Assembly: GCA_010093485.1 (NCBI GenBank)
Contig: MU001516.1
Span: 1-64,000 of the forward strand
DNA length: 64,000 bases
Source: Karstenula rhodostoma CBS 690.94
Lineage: Eukaryota; Ascomycota; Dothideomycetes; Pleosporales; Didymosphaeriaceae
Direction of reading: 5' to 3'
Both the position numbers and the translations under genes were made by a program. Of the stretch, positions 13,605 through 26,515 are shown in pieces. Position 1 is the stretch's first letter. The number at the start of each line of letters is the position of its first letter. The notes under the pieces are model-generated. The model ran no database searches. It had not been told where the DNA came from and saw only the letters and a program-made list of their open reading frames with translations.

Positions 13605-14748
13605 AAGAGGTAATTAACTTAACTATTATTAATACTTTTTATACTAATTATATACTAATTAGTATTATTCTTTAGGAGATTCTAAAGCTTATAATATTTT
13701 TATTTATATAGTTATTTTTAAGTTAGTAGTTATAAAAATAGGACTCTTAATACTATAGCTTATAATACTATACCTTTTATAGGCTTAAAGATAGTTACTA
13801 AGTTCCCTACTTTAATATATTACTATATTATATTAATATATTAAAGTTTATTAGTATTTTTTTAGTTTTTAAGCTAGCTCTAGACTTTTTCTAAGTTATT
13901 AAAATAGCTACTAGCTATTTAGCTTATTCTAGATATATTTATTTCTAGTAGACTTAAATAGTTATAAAGTAGTACTATCTAATATTAACTAGTAAAAAGT
14001 ATTAGTAGTTATACTAATAAACTTATAATAGAAGAAGAAGAGGTAAGGTTTTCTCTTTTTTTTTTTAAATATATTTCTATTATTTAGCTCTTCTATATAA
14101 GTATTAGATAGTAAGAGATTATTAGTTATTATATCTAAATATATACTATTTAGAGTAAATAAAGCTAGACTACTTATAAATAAAAAAGAATAATTTAAAT
14201 ATTAGAATTCTAGTATTAGTAATATAGCTTTAACTTTAGAGATAGGTAAAAGGTATAGTATTAGATAGATAAATTACTACTAAATTCCTCTATTAGTATT
14301 TATAACTATATACCCTTTACTATTATATAACCTCTCTAGCTAGATATAAGGTACCTCTAGTTATAATAGATAATACTTATACTAATATACTTAGTTAATA
14401 AAAATAAAATATAGAAAATCTTAAAAATATATAATAAGATAACTAGTTTTAAGTCCTATTTAGTCGCTATTATTTTATACTATATATTAATACTAAATTA
14501 GTTTAAAAGTATATTAAGTACTAGATAAATACTATTATTATAATTTAGATAGTAAATATCTTAGTAATAGACCTAGATTTATTTATACTAATTAACTAGC
14601 TACTTAAGAAAAATAAAAGTTAATTTAACTCTAAATAATAAATACTACTAAATAGTTACTAAGTTAAGGATAACCTAGTTACTTACTACTAGTAGATAAC
14701 CTCTCTTTTATATTTTTTTTAAATTATAATATTATTAATATATAATAT

Positions 14749-14924
14749 ATTGTAGAGATTTACTATAAGGTAGGGTAACTTAATAAAGTAGGGGGAATAA
14801 AAAGGCATGTTATACTTTACTAATATATAAATAAAGGAAGACTAAAAAAGTAACTAAGGCGCGCCTAGTATCTATATATAGGCTAACTAAAAAGGGTATA
14901 GTACTAAGCTAGCTAAAATAGGCT
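14749..14924 (-). mobile_element. SR1 SINE-like element (first insert in RP1)
   Basis: This SR1 copy of about 176 bp lies in minus orientation with the 13-bp target duplication TAATATATAATAT (14,736-14,748 and 14,925-14,937). It is moderately RIP-mutated but retains AAGGCGCGCCTAG. Confidence 0.83.
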
Positions 14925-15017
14925 TAATATATAATATTCTTAATATTTCGCAACTTCTCTATAATTATATATTAAGTATTAGTAAATAAGGAGTATACTA
15001 CTCTACTAGTATTATAT

Positions 15018-15176
15018 TATAGAGATTCACTATAAGGTAGGGTAACTTAATAAAGTAGGGGGGATAAAAAGGCGCGTTGTGCTTTACTAATACACGAACA
15101 AAGGGGGACCAAAAAAGTGGCTAAGGCGCGCCCAGCGTCTGTGCGCAGGCTAACTAGAAAGGGCGTAGCGCCGTCT
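15018..15176 (-). mobile_element. SR1 SINE-like element, least mutated copy in the isochore
   Basis: This is a 159-bp SR1 copy with the 12-bp target duplication CTAGTATTATAT (15,006-15,017 and 15,177-15,188). It keeps long GC-rich stretches around 15,080-15,174, including GGCGCGCCCAGCGTCTGTGC, while its surroundings are saturated with C-to-T change. It is therefore a recent insertion that has hardly been mutated. Its sequence matches the copy in the SEC9 intron closely. Confidence 0.88.
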
Positions 15177-15409
15177 CTAGTATTATATAGTATTATAGTA
15201 TTATAGTATTACTATATTATATATTATATATAGGTAGGTTAATACTTAGTTAATTAAGTCTAATACTATAAGTATCCTTCTTTCTCTCTTATTATAAATA
15301 GTACTATTTTTTAGAGCTATTTAATAGAACTATATAGTATTTCTAGATATTTCCTTTTTACTAGGTAGTTATAATAGTAACTTTATATTAAAAAAAAAAA
15401 AAAAAAAAA

Positions 15410-15752
15410 NNNNNNNNNNNNNNNNNNNNNNNNNNNNNNNNNNNNNNNNNNNNNNNNNNNNNNNNNNNNNNNNNNNNNNNNNNNNNNNNNNNNNNNNNNN
15501 NNNNNNNNNNNNNNNNNNNNNNNNNNNNNNNNNNNNNNNNNNNNNNNNNNNNNNNNNNNNNNNNNNNNNNNNNNNNNNNNNNNNNNNNNNNNNNNNNNNN
15601 NNNNNNNNNNNNNNNNNNNNNNNNNNNNNNNNNNNNNNNNNNNNNNNNNNNNNNNNNNNNNNNNNNNNNNNNNNNNNNNNNNNNNNNNNNNNNNNNNNNN
15701 NNNNNNNNNNNNNNNNNNNNNNNNNNNNNNNNNNNNNNNNNNNNNNNNNNNN
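15410..15752. other. Assembly gap (343 N)
   Basis: A run of N is bounded on both sides by A tracts. The left side is the poly(A) tail of an RP1 copy. The right side is another A tract that may belong to a second element or to the same tail. Sequence content is unknown. Confidence 0.98.
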
Positions 15753-17184
15753 AAAAAAAAAAAAGTAGATAGTTTCTATTCCCTATTATAAAATAATTAA
15801 TACTAGAAGTATAACTATCTTATTTATTTAGTAGATCTACTAATTTAGATATATACTAGAAACTATTATATTTAATTAAGGCCTCTAGTTTATTTCTACC
15901 TTCTAGTTTAAATTCTATTAAATTATAAGTATAAAAATTAAACTATCTACTATTTATTATAAAATAAAAATTAACTAAACTAAAATTATAAATAAGTATA
16001 TTAATTAATAGCTCTAACCCTTTATTAACTTCTATTAGAATAACTAAAGTACTCTATTACTTTTAATAAACTATATTTAGATAATATTATTTTATTCTAG
16101 TATTAAAATATCTTTTTACTAGATTCTATATAGATTTAAACACTAATAAAGTTAGGACTAGAAGTAAATACGCTAAATTAAAGTCTAAAATTTTAATATT
16201 ATAGAAGTCTATAAATTAGCTATTTAAATATATATAGTCTAGAAACTAGCTAAAGTATATATAGAAAAAGTTTAAAACTAGATATAAACTACTATTAATA
16301 AATACTATAAACTAAATAATTAGATAGTAAGAGATATAGTCTAATTTAATACCTAAAATTTTAAATAGCTTTACCTAAATTAAAAGCTATTTAATAAATA
16401 AAAAGGACTATTTAAAGTTCTAGAATAAGTAAGTTACTTATATTAACTATAACTACTTTTTAGATTAATAATTTAGAATATCTTTACCTTAGAATTACTA
16501 TTTAAGAATTTAAAAAAAAAAGTTTTAGAATAAAATTCTTCTAAACTATCTATAATTCCTATTAATAGAGTTAAAAAGTAGGAGGTAAAGGAAATTCTAG
16601 CTAGTAAATTTTATTTATAACTTTTAAAATACTAAGTAAAGTAAGTTAGTTATAATTTAGATTTAACTTAGTATTTTACTATAAATTCTTAGAACTTACT
16701 CTATAAGTTTTTAAAATTTTATAAATAGTATTTAAACTAACTTAGATTTCTAGAAGTACTAGCTAAATAGCTGAAAAAACTAGTAAAATAATTATATAGA
16801 AGATTTTAAGTTACTATAAGTTAATAAAATTAGAGAAGAAAATTAGAAATCTATAAATATAAAATAAAAGAAAAAAAAATCTATTTAAATTATATTTTAC
16901 TTCTCTTTATTAGACCTCTATAATATATTATTATTATTATCCACTAGTTTCTTATTTTTATTTTTTTTATAATTAGTTACTTTTTATACTTAACTCTTTT
17001 ATTTTTTAGCTTAAAACTACTAAATCCTTCTTTACCCCCTCCCCTATAGCTATTCTAATACTTAGCTAAGGTAGTAATATAAACTAAATTTATTTTTAGT
17101 ATTATTAAATTTTCTTTTACTTATTTATATAACTTTTACTATTTTAGCTAAGCCTAAAGTATATTACTTTATAGTTACTTATAT

Positions 17185-17318
17185 TATAGAGATTTACTAT
17201 AAGGTAGGGTAACTTAATAAAGTAGAGGTAATAAAAAGGTGTATTATACTTTACTAATATATAAATAAAGGGGGACTAGAAAAGTAGCTAAGGCGCGCCT
17301 AGTGTCTATATATATAAC
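17185..17318 (-). mobile_element. SR1 SINE-like element
   Basis: This SR1 copy of about 134 bp lies in minus orientation, with a 9-bp target duplication TACTTATAT (17,176-17,184 and 17,319-17,327). AAGGCGCGCCTAGTG is intact in an otherwise AT-only neighbourhood. Confidence 0.78.
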
Positions 17319-17779
17319 TACTTATATATTATTTTTTAATAGACCTAGATCTATATTTACTTATACTAATAGTATTTAATAAAAGATTTTAAACTCCTCC
17401 TCTATATATTCTAGTACCTATTTAAGTTAGATAATAAACTAAAACTATACTAAATAATATTTATAAATTTATAAGTCTTTTTTAATTTAATATAGTATTT
17501 ATACTTCTTAGAGTTTAGTATAAAGTTACTATCTATATTAAAACTATATATATAGTAGTATATATTAAATATATAGTAGAGTTAAAAAGTAGTTAGTAGA
17601 GTACTAAAAGAAGTATAGATAAGTATATTTAAAATTAAAACTATAATAACTATTACTAATAATAATACCTCTAATTCTAATTAGTACTTAACTTATAGAA
17701 AAGTTAAGAAAAGCTAAAAAAATAAAAAAGAGTAATAATAATTAGTTTAAATACTTATTAATATAACTTTATACTTCTA

Positions 17780-19005
17780 GTCTAGATTCTAATCCAGGCC
17801 TATAGGACTATATAGTATACTTATAATAAGAGAGAGACCTTTTTATCCTTTTTTAATACTTATTTATTTACTTTTAGACCTTTATTTATATAATTTAGAC
17901 CTTTTTTTTATATATTTTTATACTTTTTTAATTATTAGTATAATACTAACTATTATTTAAATACTAACTCTTCTACTTACTTATACTTACTAATATCCTT
18001 AATTTTTACCTATAGTATATAGCTTACCCTATTACTATTACTACTACTATTAATACTATTTACCTATTATTACTTACCTATTATTACTATTAATATTACC
18101 TATTACTTTTTACTTTATTTATTATTATAAGATAGCTATTACCTACTCTATATTTATTAACTATATAGGTTACTCTAACTTAATTATAATTACTTTTACT
18201 ATAAAGTCTAGCTCTTCTTAATTCTTAAAAATTATTATAATTATTTCTTACTACTTATATATAAAGTCCTTATTCTTAGTTAACTACTATAGTATTATTT
18301 TTATATAGTCTAGATTAGTAATATTATATTAGTAACACTATATATATATATATATAAGAAACTTACTAATAGACTCTATAATTATATAGTCTATAATTAT
18401 AACTTATAATATTTATATACTAGATTAATTATTATACTAATAGAGGTTAACTTACTAGATAATATATTAAATCTTATAATATATATAATTAGATATATCT
18501 AGGTTACTAATAGACTTACTACTAGTATATACTAGATTATATTTATTACTAAGAATTAGTTACTTACTATTATTAGCTATTTTAATAGAGTAAGATATAG
18601 TATAGATCTCTTCCTATAAGAGCTAGCCTTTATATATAATATTATAAATTACTTATTACTAGTAGGTAACCTCTTTTTTATATTCTTTTTTAAATTATAA
18701 TATTATTAATATTTTATAATATCCTTAATATTTTGTAACTTCTTTATAATTATATATTAGGTATTAGTAAATAAGGAGTATACTACCTTATTAGTATTAT
18801 ATAGTATTATAATATTATAGTATTATAGTATCGCTATATTATATAATATATATAGGTAAGTTAATATTTAGTTAATTAAGCCTAGTACTATAAGTGCCCT
18901 TCTTTCTCTCTTATTATAAATAGTACTATCTTTTAGAGCTATTTAATAGAACTATATAGTACCTCTAGATCTTTCCTTATTACTAGGTAGTTATAATAGC
19001 AGCTT

Positions 19006-19043
<38 letters not shown>
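17780..19043 (+). mobile_element. RP1 poly(A) retroposon, copy B (full length)
   Basis: A complete RP1 unit from the CTAGATTCTAATCCAGGCCT-like start to a poly(A) tail of about 30 residues. About 285 bases (18,050-18,336) are identical to copy E at about 39,163-39,447, although other copies differ there at many RIP sites. Confidence 0.8.
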
Positions 19044-19045
<2 letters not shown>

Positions 19046-19589
19046 ATAAGAAAAGAATATAAAGAAATATACTATTTTATATATACTATTTTTTATATTT
19101 TAATATATAAATTTTAGAATATTACTATATTCTAATAATAATAACCTATTATTAATATTTATTAAACTATAATATAAAATATCACTTTCTTTAGTAGATA
19201 GTTTAGGTAATAAGTATATTTAAGAAACTAACTAAAAAACTAGATAGAAATAAGTAAATAAAATAAAAGTAAACTCTATAAGAAACTAGTTATAAGTAAA
19301 TAAAAGAAATAAATAAAAACTCTATAAAAAACTAGTTAGAAAAAAAGAAATTCTATAAAAATTCTAAATTGTAGTAATATTATATACTAATTTTATTAAT
19401 ATTATTATTAAAAATAACCTTTTATTACTTATAGAGGTCTTAATCCCTTTATTAATGCCCTTAAGGTATAAAAGTAATAATAAGGAATATTAAAAAATAA
19501 ATATCTTTAGTAATATATTTATAATAGTAATAATATAGTTTTATATAAGTACTATAACCTAATAATACTAAGTTTAAGATATTAAAAAA

Positions 19590-20110
19590 TAGCTATTACC
19601 TATACTAGATTTAATTATATAATCTTTTTAGATTTCTTACTAAAAGTCTTTAGAACGTAAACGCCCCTAAAGAATTATAAAGTTTTTATAATAGAATTAT
19701 TTATATATATATAAATAATTATTATAATATTATTAGTATTTTTATTAGTATAATTATATATTTTACTATAGTTCTATATTTTAAAAATCAGTTAGTATAT
19801 AAACTATATTTAATTATATAGTCTTTTTAAACTTTTTACTAAAACTATTAAAGTCTCTACTACTCTACAGTAATTATAAAGTATTTTTTAATAAATTTCT
19901 TTTTATAACTATAAGTATTTTATAAATAATAATAATTATTATAAGTATTAGTATCTATTATAGCTTATTATAATATTTTAAAAGCTAGTTAGTATTTAGG
20001 GTATTTAATTTATATAATCTTTTTAAGTTTTTTACTATAAGCTTAAGCGTCTTTAAATAGCTTAAAGAATAATAATATTTTAAAAAATACTATATATTAA
20101 AGCCTTTAAA
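19590..20110 (+). repeat. Three degenerate tandem units of about 197 bp
   Basis: A landmark close to TTTAATTATATARTCTTTTT followed by TTTACTAAAA recurs at about 19,610, 19,805 and 20,002, and each is preceded by a TATTTTAAAAxCxAGTTAGTAT-like segment. The spacing of about 195-197 bases suggests an old tandem array decayed by RIP. No function is apparent. Confidence 0.55.
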
Positions 20111-20215
20111 GTATATATAATACTAATTAAAGTTTTATCTTTATTTATAATAACTTTAAATTTAGTTATATATTTAAAAATAATTACTAAATATAGTAAT
20201 TAAGTAATTACTTAG

Positions 20216-21442
20216 TTTTTTTTTTTTTTTTTTTTTAATATAAAGCTACTATTATAACTACCTAGTAATAAGGAAATATCTAGAGGTACTATATAGATCT
20301 ATTAAATAGCTCTAAGGGATAGTACTATTTATAATAAGAGAGAAAGAAGAAAGGGCGCCTATAGTACTAGACTTAATTAACTAAGTATTAACCTACCTAT
20401 ACACGTTATATAATATAGTAATACTATAATACTATAATACTATAATACTATATAATACTAGTAAGGTAGTATACTCCTTATTTACTAATACCTAACACGC
20501 GATTATAGAGAAGTCGCGAAATATTAAAGATATTATATATTAATAATATTATAATTTAAAAAAAAATATAAAATAGAGGTTATCTACTAGTAATAAGTAA
20601 CTTATAATACTATATATAAAGGCTAGCTTTTATAAAAAGAGACCTATACTAGAATATCTCTATTAAAATAGCTAATAATAAGTAACTAATTATTAGTAAT
20701 AAATATAATCTTATATATACTATAGATTTAATATATAGTATAAAGCTAAATAATATAGACCTCTATAAGGTTAAATATATCCTTTATTAAATTAACTTCT
20801 ATTAGTATAATAATTAATCTAGTATATAGATACTATAAGTTATAGCTATAGACTATATAATTATAGAGTCTATTAGTAAGTTTCTTATATATATATATAT
20901 ATATATAGTATTACTAATATAATATTACTAACCTAGAGCAGGATTACCTCTATAATAGTTAACTAATAATAGGAACTTTACTAGTAAGTAGTAAGAGTAG
21001 ATTATAGAAATTCTTAAGGGTTAGAAGAAGCTAGACTTTATAATAAAGGTAATTATAATTAAAGAGTTAATAGAGGAGCTTATATAGTTAATAAATATAG
21101 TATAGGTAATAGCTACCCTATAGTAGTAAGTAAAGTAAAAAGTAGTAAATAATATTAATAGTAATAATAGGTAGGTAATAATAGGTAGGTAGTATTAATA
21201 GTAATAATAGGCAGGTAATAGTAATAGGGCAAGCTATAAACTATAAGCTATAGGTAAAAATTAAGGATATTAGTAAGTATAGATAAAAAGAGTTAGTATT
21301 TAAATAACTATTAGTTAGTATTACACTAATAATTAAAAAAATATAAAAATATATAAAATAAGTATTAAAGAAGGATAAAAAGCTCTTTTCTATTATAAGT
21401 ATACTATATAGTCCTATAGGCCTAGATTAGGATCTAGGCTAG
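20216..21442 (-). mobile_element. RP1 poly(A) retroposon, copy F (full length, minus)
   Basis: A poly(T) tract starts at 20,216 and the RP1 5' end lies at about 21,442. It is flanked by the 10-bp target duplication AATTACTTAG (20,206-20,215 and 21,443-21,452). The length of about 1,227 bp with clean duplications at both ends defines the full-length unit. The copy is RIP-mutated throughout. Confidence 0.85.
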
Positions 21443-21838
21443 AATTACTTAGTTACTATTTTATTTTTTTAAGTAATTAGTAATAGTAATTAGTAACTGA
21501 GTAATAGTAACTAAGTAATAGTAATTAAGTAATTACTTAGTAATACTATATAGTAATTACTTAGTTACTTAGTAATACTTAATTACTATTTTTTATAATA
21601 CTACTCTACTTTATTATAAGTATTAGTTATTAGTATCCCTAAATAGATAGTAATAAATAAGTATATTACTACTTATCTTAATTTATTATTAGTTAGGTTA
21701 ATTCAAAGGTATAAGTAATATATTAGTAAGCCTAAAACTATAAATATTATACTATTAAATAGAATTTATAGTATACTAGGGATAAGTATTTTAATTATAT
21801 TCTTTTTTTATATACTATTAATAACTAATAGAGTATAG

Positions 21839-22180
21839 GGTAGGAGAAAGTAATATAAGTAGTAGTACCTATCTATATATATAATCTTTTTAATTTTAAT
21901 AAAAATTTTTTTTTTTAATATTTTATTAACTCTCTATAGTTAAATTTCTTATATATTAGTAGGTATATACTAAATTTATTTTAGCTAGCCTTATACTAGT
22001 CCTATTTTAGATAGCTTAGTATTATACTATTTTTAGTTAGCCTATATATAGACGCTAAGTAAGTCTTAGCTATTTTTTTAGTTCCCCTTTATTTATATAT
22101 TAGTAAAGTATAATATACCTTTTTATCCCCTCTATTTTATTAAGTTACTCTACCTTATAGTAAATCTCTATAATATATAT
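21839..22180 (+). mobile_element. SR1 SINE-like element, longest copy (342 bp)
   Basis: This is the longest SR1 copy, flanked by the 11-bp target duplication ATAGAGTATAG (21,828-21,838 and 22,181-22,191). It extends the 5' side beyond the 300-bp copy and may be nearly full length. It is strongly RIP-mutated, so internal RNA polymerase III boxes cannot be judged from this copy. Confidence 0.8.
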
Positions 22181-22539
22181 ATAGAGTATAGTAATAGATA
22201 TAATTTAGAATTAGCTTAAATATTTAGAATATTCTAATATCTTTTTAAATATTTTAGAATTTAACTAGTCTTTTATATAACTATAATTTATAAATAATAG
22301 AATTCTATAAGTAATAGTCTAATCTATTACTAAAGATATCTAGGTATAAAATAAATATAATATACTAGAACTTATATTTTAAAGTTATTTTTTTATAGTT
22401 ATATAAATATTAACTTATTCTTTTTTATAATTTTATAATTTTCTACTATCCTTTTATATAAGACCTATAAGTAGTAATTTATTTTAGAATCTCCTTAAAC
22501 TAATATATACTTCTATATACCTTTAACTATTTTTAGACT

Positions 22540-23154
22540 CTTATTAGATAATTATTTTACCTACACTAATATAGTATAGGTCTCTTTTTATAAATACTAG
22601 TCTTTATATATAGTACTATAAGTTACTTATTACTAGTAGATAACTTTTTTTTAATATTTTTTTTTAAATTATAATATTATTAATATATAATATTATTAAT
22701 ATATAATATTATTAATATATAATATTATTAATAAATAATATTATTAAAATTTTATAACTTCTCTATAATTATATATTAGGTATTAGTAAATAAGGAGTTT
22801 ACTACCCTATTAGTATTATATAATATTATAGTATTATAGTATTATAGTATTATAGTATTATAGTATTATAGTATTATAGTATTATAATATTATAGTATTA
22901 TAGTATTATAGTATTATAATATTATAGTATTATAGTATAGTATTATATATTATAATATTATATAATACTTATATATATTAATACTTAGTTAATTAAGTTT
23001 TATACTATAGGTACCCTTTCTTCTTTCTTTTTTATTATAAATAGTACTATCTCTTAAAGCTATTTAATAGATATATATAATATCTCTAGATATTTCCTTA
23101 TTACTAGATAGTTATAATAGTAGCCTTATAAAAAAAAAAAAAAAAAAAAAAAAA
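22540..23154 (+). mobile_element. RP1 retroposon, 5'-truncated copy with expanded TATTATAGT repeats
   Basis: The 3' half of RP1 ends in a poly(A) tail at 23,154. Around 22,810-22,940 the 9-bp unit TATTATAGT is expanded to more than ten copies, where other RP1 copies have two or three. A short array of TATAATATTATTAA repeats precedes it at 22,670-22,745. Confidence 0.75.
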
Positions 23155-23172
23155 AGGTTAACTAGTATTTTC

Positions 23173-24287
23173 TAGCCTAAATCCTAATCTAGGCCTATAG
23201 GACTATATAGTATACTTATATAAAAGAGAGACCTTTTTATCCTTCTTTAATATTTATTTACTTACTTTTAGACCTTTATTTATATAATTTAGACCTTTTT
23301 TTTATATATTTTTATACTTTTTTAATTATTAGCGTAATACTAACTAATAGTTATTTAAATACTAACTCTCTTTATCTATACTTACTAATATTCTTAACTT
23401 TTATCTATAGCTTATAACTTATAGCTTATAGCTTATTCTATTTCTATTACTATTACTATTACCTACTTATTATTACTATTAATATTACCCGCCACTTCTT
23501 ACTTTACCTACTATAAGATAGCTACTACTATTTCTATATTTATTAACTATATAGGCTTCTTTAACTCCTTAATTATAATTACCTTTATTATAAAATCTAG
23601 CTTCTTTTAGCCTTTAAAAACTATTATAATTATCTCTTACTACTTATATATAAAGTCCTTATTCTTAGCTAACTTATATTTTAGTACCCTACCAAGTTTA
23701 TTTATCGAGTTTTACCGTGGCTTACCTAAGCTCGCGAAGTATTATATTTAATTCTTAGCTAACTACTATAGTATTATCTCTATATAGCCTAAGTTAGTAA
23801 TATTATATTAGTAATACTATATATATATATAAGAAACTTACTAATAGACTCTATAATTATATAGTCTATAACTATAACTTATAGTATTTATATACTAAGT
23901 TAATTATTATACTAATAAAAGTTAACTTACTAGATAATATATTAAATTTTATAATATATATAGTTAGATATATCTAGGTTACTAATAGACTTACTACTAG
24001 TATATACTAAGTTATATTTATTATTAAGAATTAGTTACTTACTATTATTAGCTATTTTAATAGAGTAGAATATAGTATAGATCTTTTTCTATAAAAGTTA
24101 ACCTTTATATATAATACTATAAATTACTTACTACTAGTAGGTAACTTCTTTTTTATATTCTTTTTTAAATTATAATATTATTAATATATAATATTCTTAA
24201 TATTTTATAATATTCTTAATATTTTATAACTTCTCTATAATTATATATTAGGTATTAGTAAATAAGGAGTATACTACCCTACTAGTT
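23173..24287 (+). mobile_element. RP1 retroposon, 3'-truncated copy C
   Basis: The RP1 5' end is present and the match runs to the CTACTAG segment near 24,287. There the sequence switches to a copy of the inverted-arm repeat, so the 3' end and tail are missing. It carries a 76-bp foreign insert at 23,675-23,750. Confidence 0.7.
23675..23750. mobile_element. 76-bp insert with 14-bp target duplication
   Basis: RP1 copy C is interrupted by 76 bases that are absent from all other RP1 copies. The insert is flanked by a perfect 14-bp direct repeat ATTCTTAGCTAACT (23,661-23,674 and 23,751-23,764). It contains unmutated patches such as CGAGTTTTACCGTGGCTTAC, so it is younger than its host. It does not match SR1 or RP1. 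It is probably a severely truncated copy of another retroposon. Confidence 0.75.
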
Positions 24288-25264
24288 TTATTATTTATAA
24301 TAAACAAAGTAAGGAAGTAAACTATTATAGTAAAGCTTCTATATAGCTAGCTAAACCTTAGGGCTATATATTACCTAATTAGAATAAAGGATTTTAGGCT
24401 TTCTATTAGCTAAAAAAAGGTGTTTTATATATTCTAATTAGTCCTTAAAATATAAAATAATAATATTTCCTTAAATACTAATATAACTAATATATTATCT
24501 ATAATTACTCTAGTTATAAAATATTAAACTTAGCTATATATTTCTAAATATTTATTTAGTATATAATTCTTCTTTAGGTATTAGTCTAGCCTAATACTAA
24601 CTAATACTTTAAAAACTTAAAACTTTTTTTTTAATTTAATTTAACTTTATCCCTTATTTATCCTTTTATTATAATATTATTATAATATTTAACTTTAACT
24701 ATACTTTTAGTAATTTTATACTATCTCTTTTATCTACTTTAACTTCCTCTAAAATATTTTATACCTATAGAATACTATCTATATTCTTTATTTCTATAGT
24801 ACTTCTTAATACTTTTTAATAGAGTAGAAGTCTTTCTAGTACTAAAGTACCTATTATATATAATATAGATATACTTATTTAGAATAATATTATAACTATA
24901 ATATATAAAATAAAATATAGATATCCTTTTTTATTATTATTTTAACTAATATTAATAGGGATTTATAGGCACTATTACCCCTTAAATTTACCTACTCTAA
25001 AGTTATAATACTATACCTTTTTATATTAAAAAGTATACTATTATCCTATATATCTTTACTAGTAAATCTACTATATACTACTATAGATACTATATAATAC
25101 TCTCTTTATAATATCTTACTTCTTTATTAGTATACCTTTTTTAAGTACTATATAATTATTATAGGATAGTATTAGTAGTATAAGAAATATTCTAATAATT
25201 TTAACTAAAAGTATATTTTTTTTTATAAAGTTCTAGAACTCTAGAAATAGACTAAGTAGTACTT

Positions 25265-26515
25265 CTAGCCTAGATCCTAATCCAGGCCTATAGGACTATA
25301 TAGTATACTTATAATAAGAGAGAGACCTTTTTATTCTTCTTTAATACTTATTTACTTACTTTTAGACTTTTATTTATATAATTTAGACTTTTTTTTTATA
25401 TATTTTTATACTTTTTTAATTATTAGTATAATACTAATTAATAGTTATTTAAATACTAACTCTTTTACTTATTTATACTTACTAATATTCTTAACTTTTA
25501 CCTATAGCTTATAGCTTACCCTATTACTATTACTATTACTATTAATACTACCTATTTATTATTATCTACCTATTATTACTATTAATATTACCTACTACTT
25601 TTTATTTTACTTACTACTATAGAGTAGCTATTACCTACTCTATATTTATTAATTATATAAGTTATTCTAACTTAATTATAATTATCTTTACTATAAAGTC
25701 TAGCTCCTTTTAGCCCTTAAGAACTATTATAATTATCTCTTACTATTTATATATAAAGTCCTTATTCTTAGCTAACTACTATAGTATTATCCCTATATAG
25801 TTTAGATTAGTAATATTATATTAGTAATACTATATATATATATATATAAGAAACTTACTAATAGACTCTATAATTATATAGTCTATAGCTATAACTTATA
25901 GTATTTATATACTAGATTAATTATTATACTAATAGAGGTTAACTTACTAGATAATATATTAGATCTTATAATATATATAATTAAATATATTTAGGTTACT
26001 AATAGACTTACTACTAGTATATACTAGATTATATTTATTATTAAGAATTAGTTACTTACTATTATTAGTTATTTTAATAGAGATATAGTATAGATCTCTT
26101 TCTATAAAAGCTAGCCTTTATATATAGTATTATAAGTTACTTATTACTAGTAGGTAACCTCTCTTTTATATTCTTTTTTAAATTATAATATTATTAATAT
26201 TTTATAATATCCTTAATATTTTATAACTTCTCTATAATTATATATTAGGTATTAGTAAATAAGGAGTATACTACTTTACTAGTATTATATAATATTATAG
26301 TATTATAGTATTACTATATTATATAATATATATAGGTAGATTAATACTTAGTTAATTAAGTCTAGTATTATAGGTACCCTTCTTTCTCTCTTATTATAAA
26401 TAGTATTATCCTTTAGAGCTATTTAATAGAACTATATAGTACCTCTAGATATTTCCTTATTACTAGATAGTTATAATAGTAGCTTTATATTAAAAAAAAA
26501 AAAAAAAAAAAAAAA
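25265..26515 (+). mobile_element. RP1 poly(A) retroposon, copy D (full length)
   Basis: This is a full RP1 unit of about 1.25 kb, including the tail. Possible target duplications are AGTACTTCT on the left and AGTATTTTT on the right, differing only by C-to-T. It appears to interrupt sequence upstream of the Helitron coding region. Confidence 0.78.

Larger units (their letters stand above)
14440..15409 (+). mobile_element. RP1 retroposon copy carrying two SR1 insertions
   Basis: This partial RP1 copy runs into a poly(A) tract that ends at the assembly gap. It is interrupted twice by SR1 (14,749-14,924 and 15,018-15,176). Comparison with uninterrupted RP1 copies, for example 24,180-24,290, shows the host sequence is continuous once the inserts are removed. 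The 5' limit is approximate. Confidence 0.7.

Noticed and set aside
22805..22960. Possible CRISPR-like or satellite array of TATTATAGT
   Set aside because: A simple 9-bp expansion within an RP1 copy without spacers, in a eukaryotic genome.
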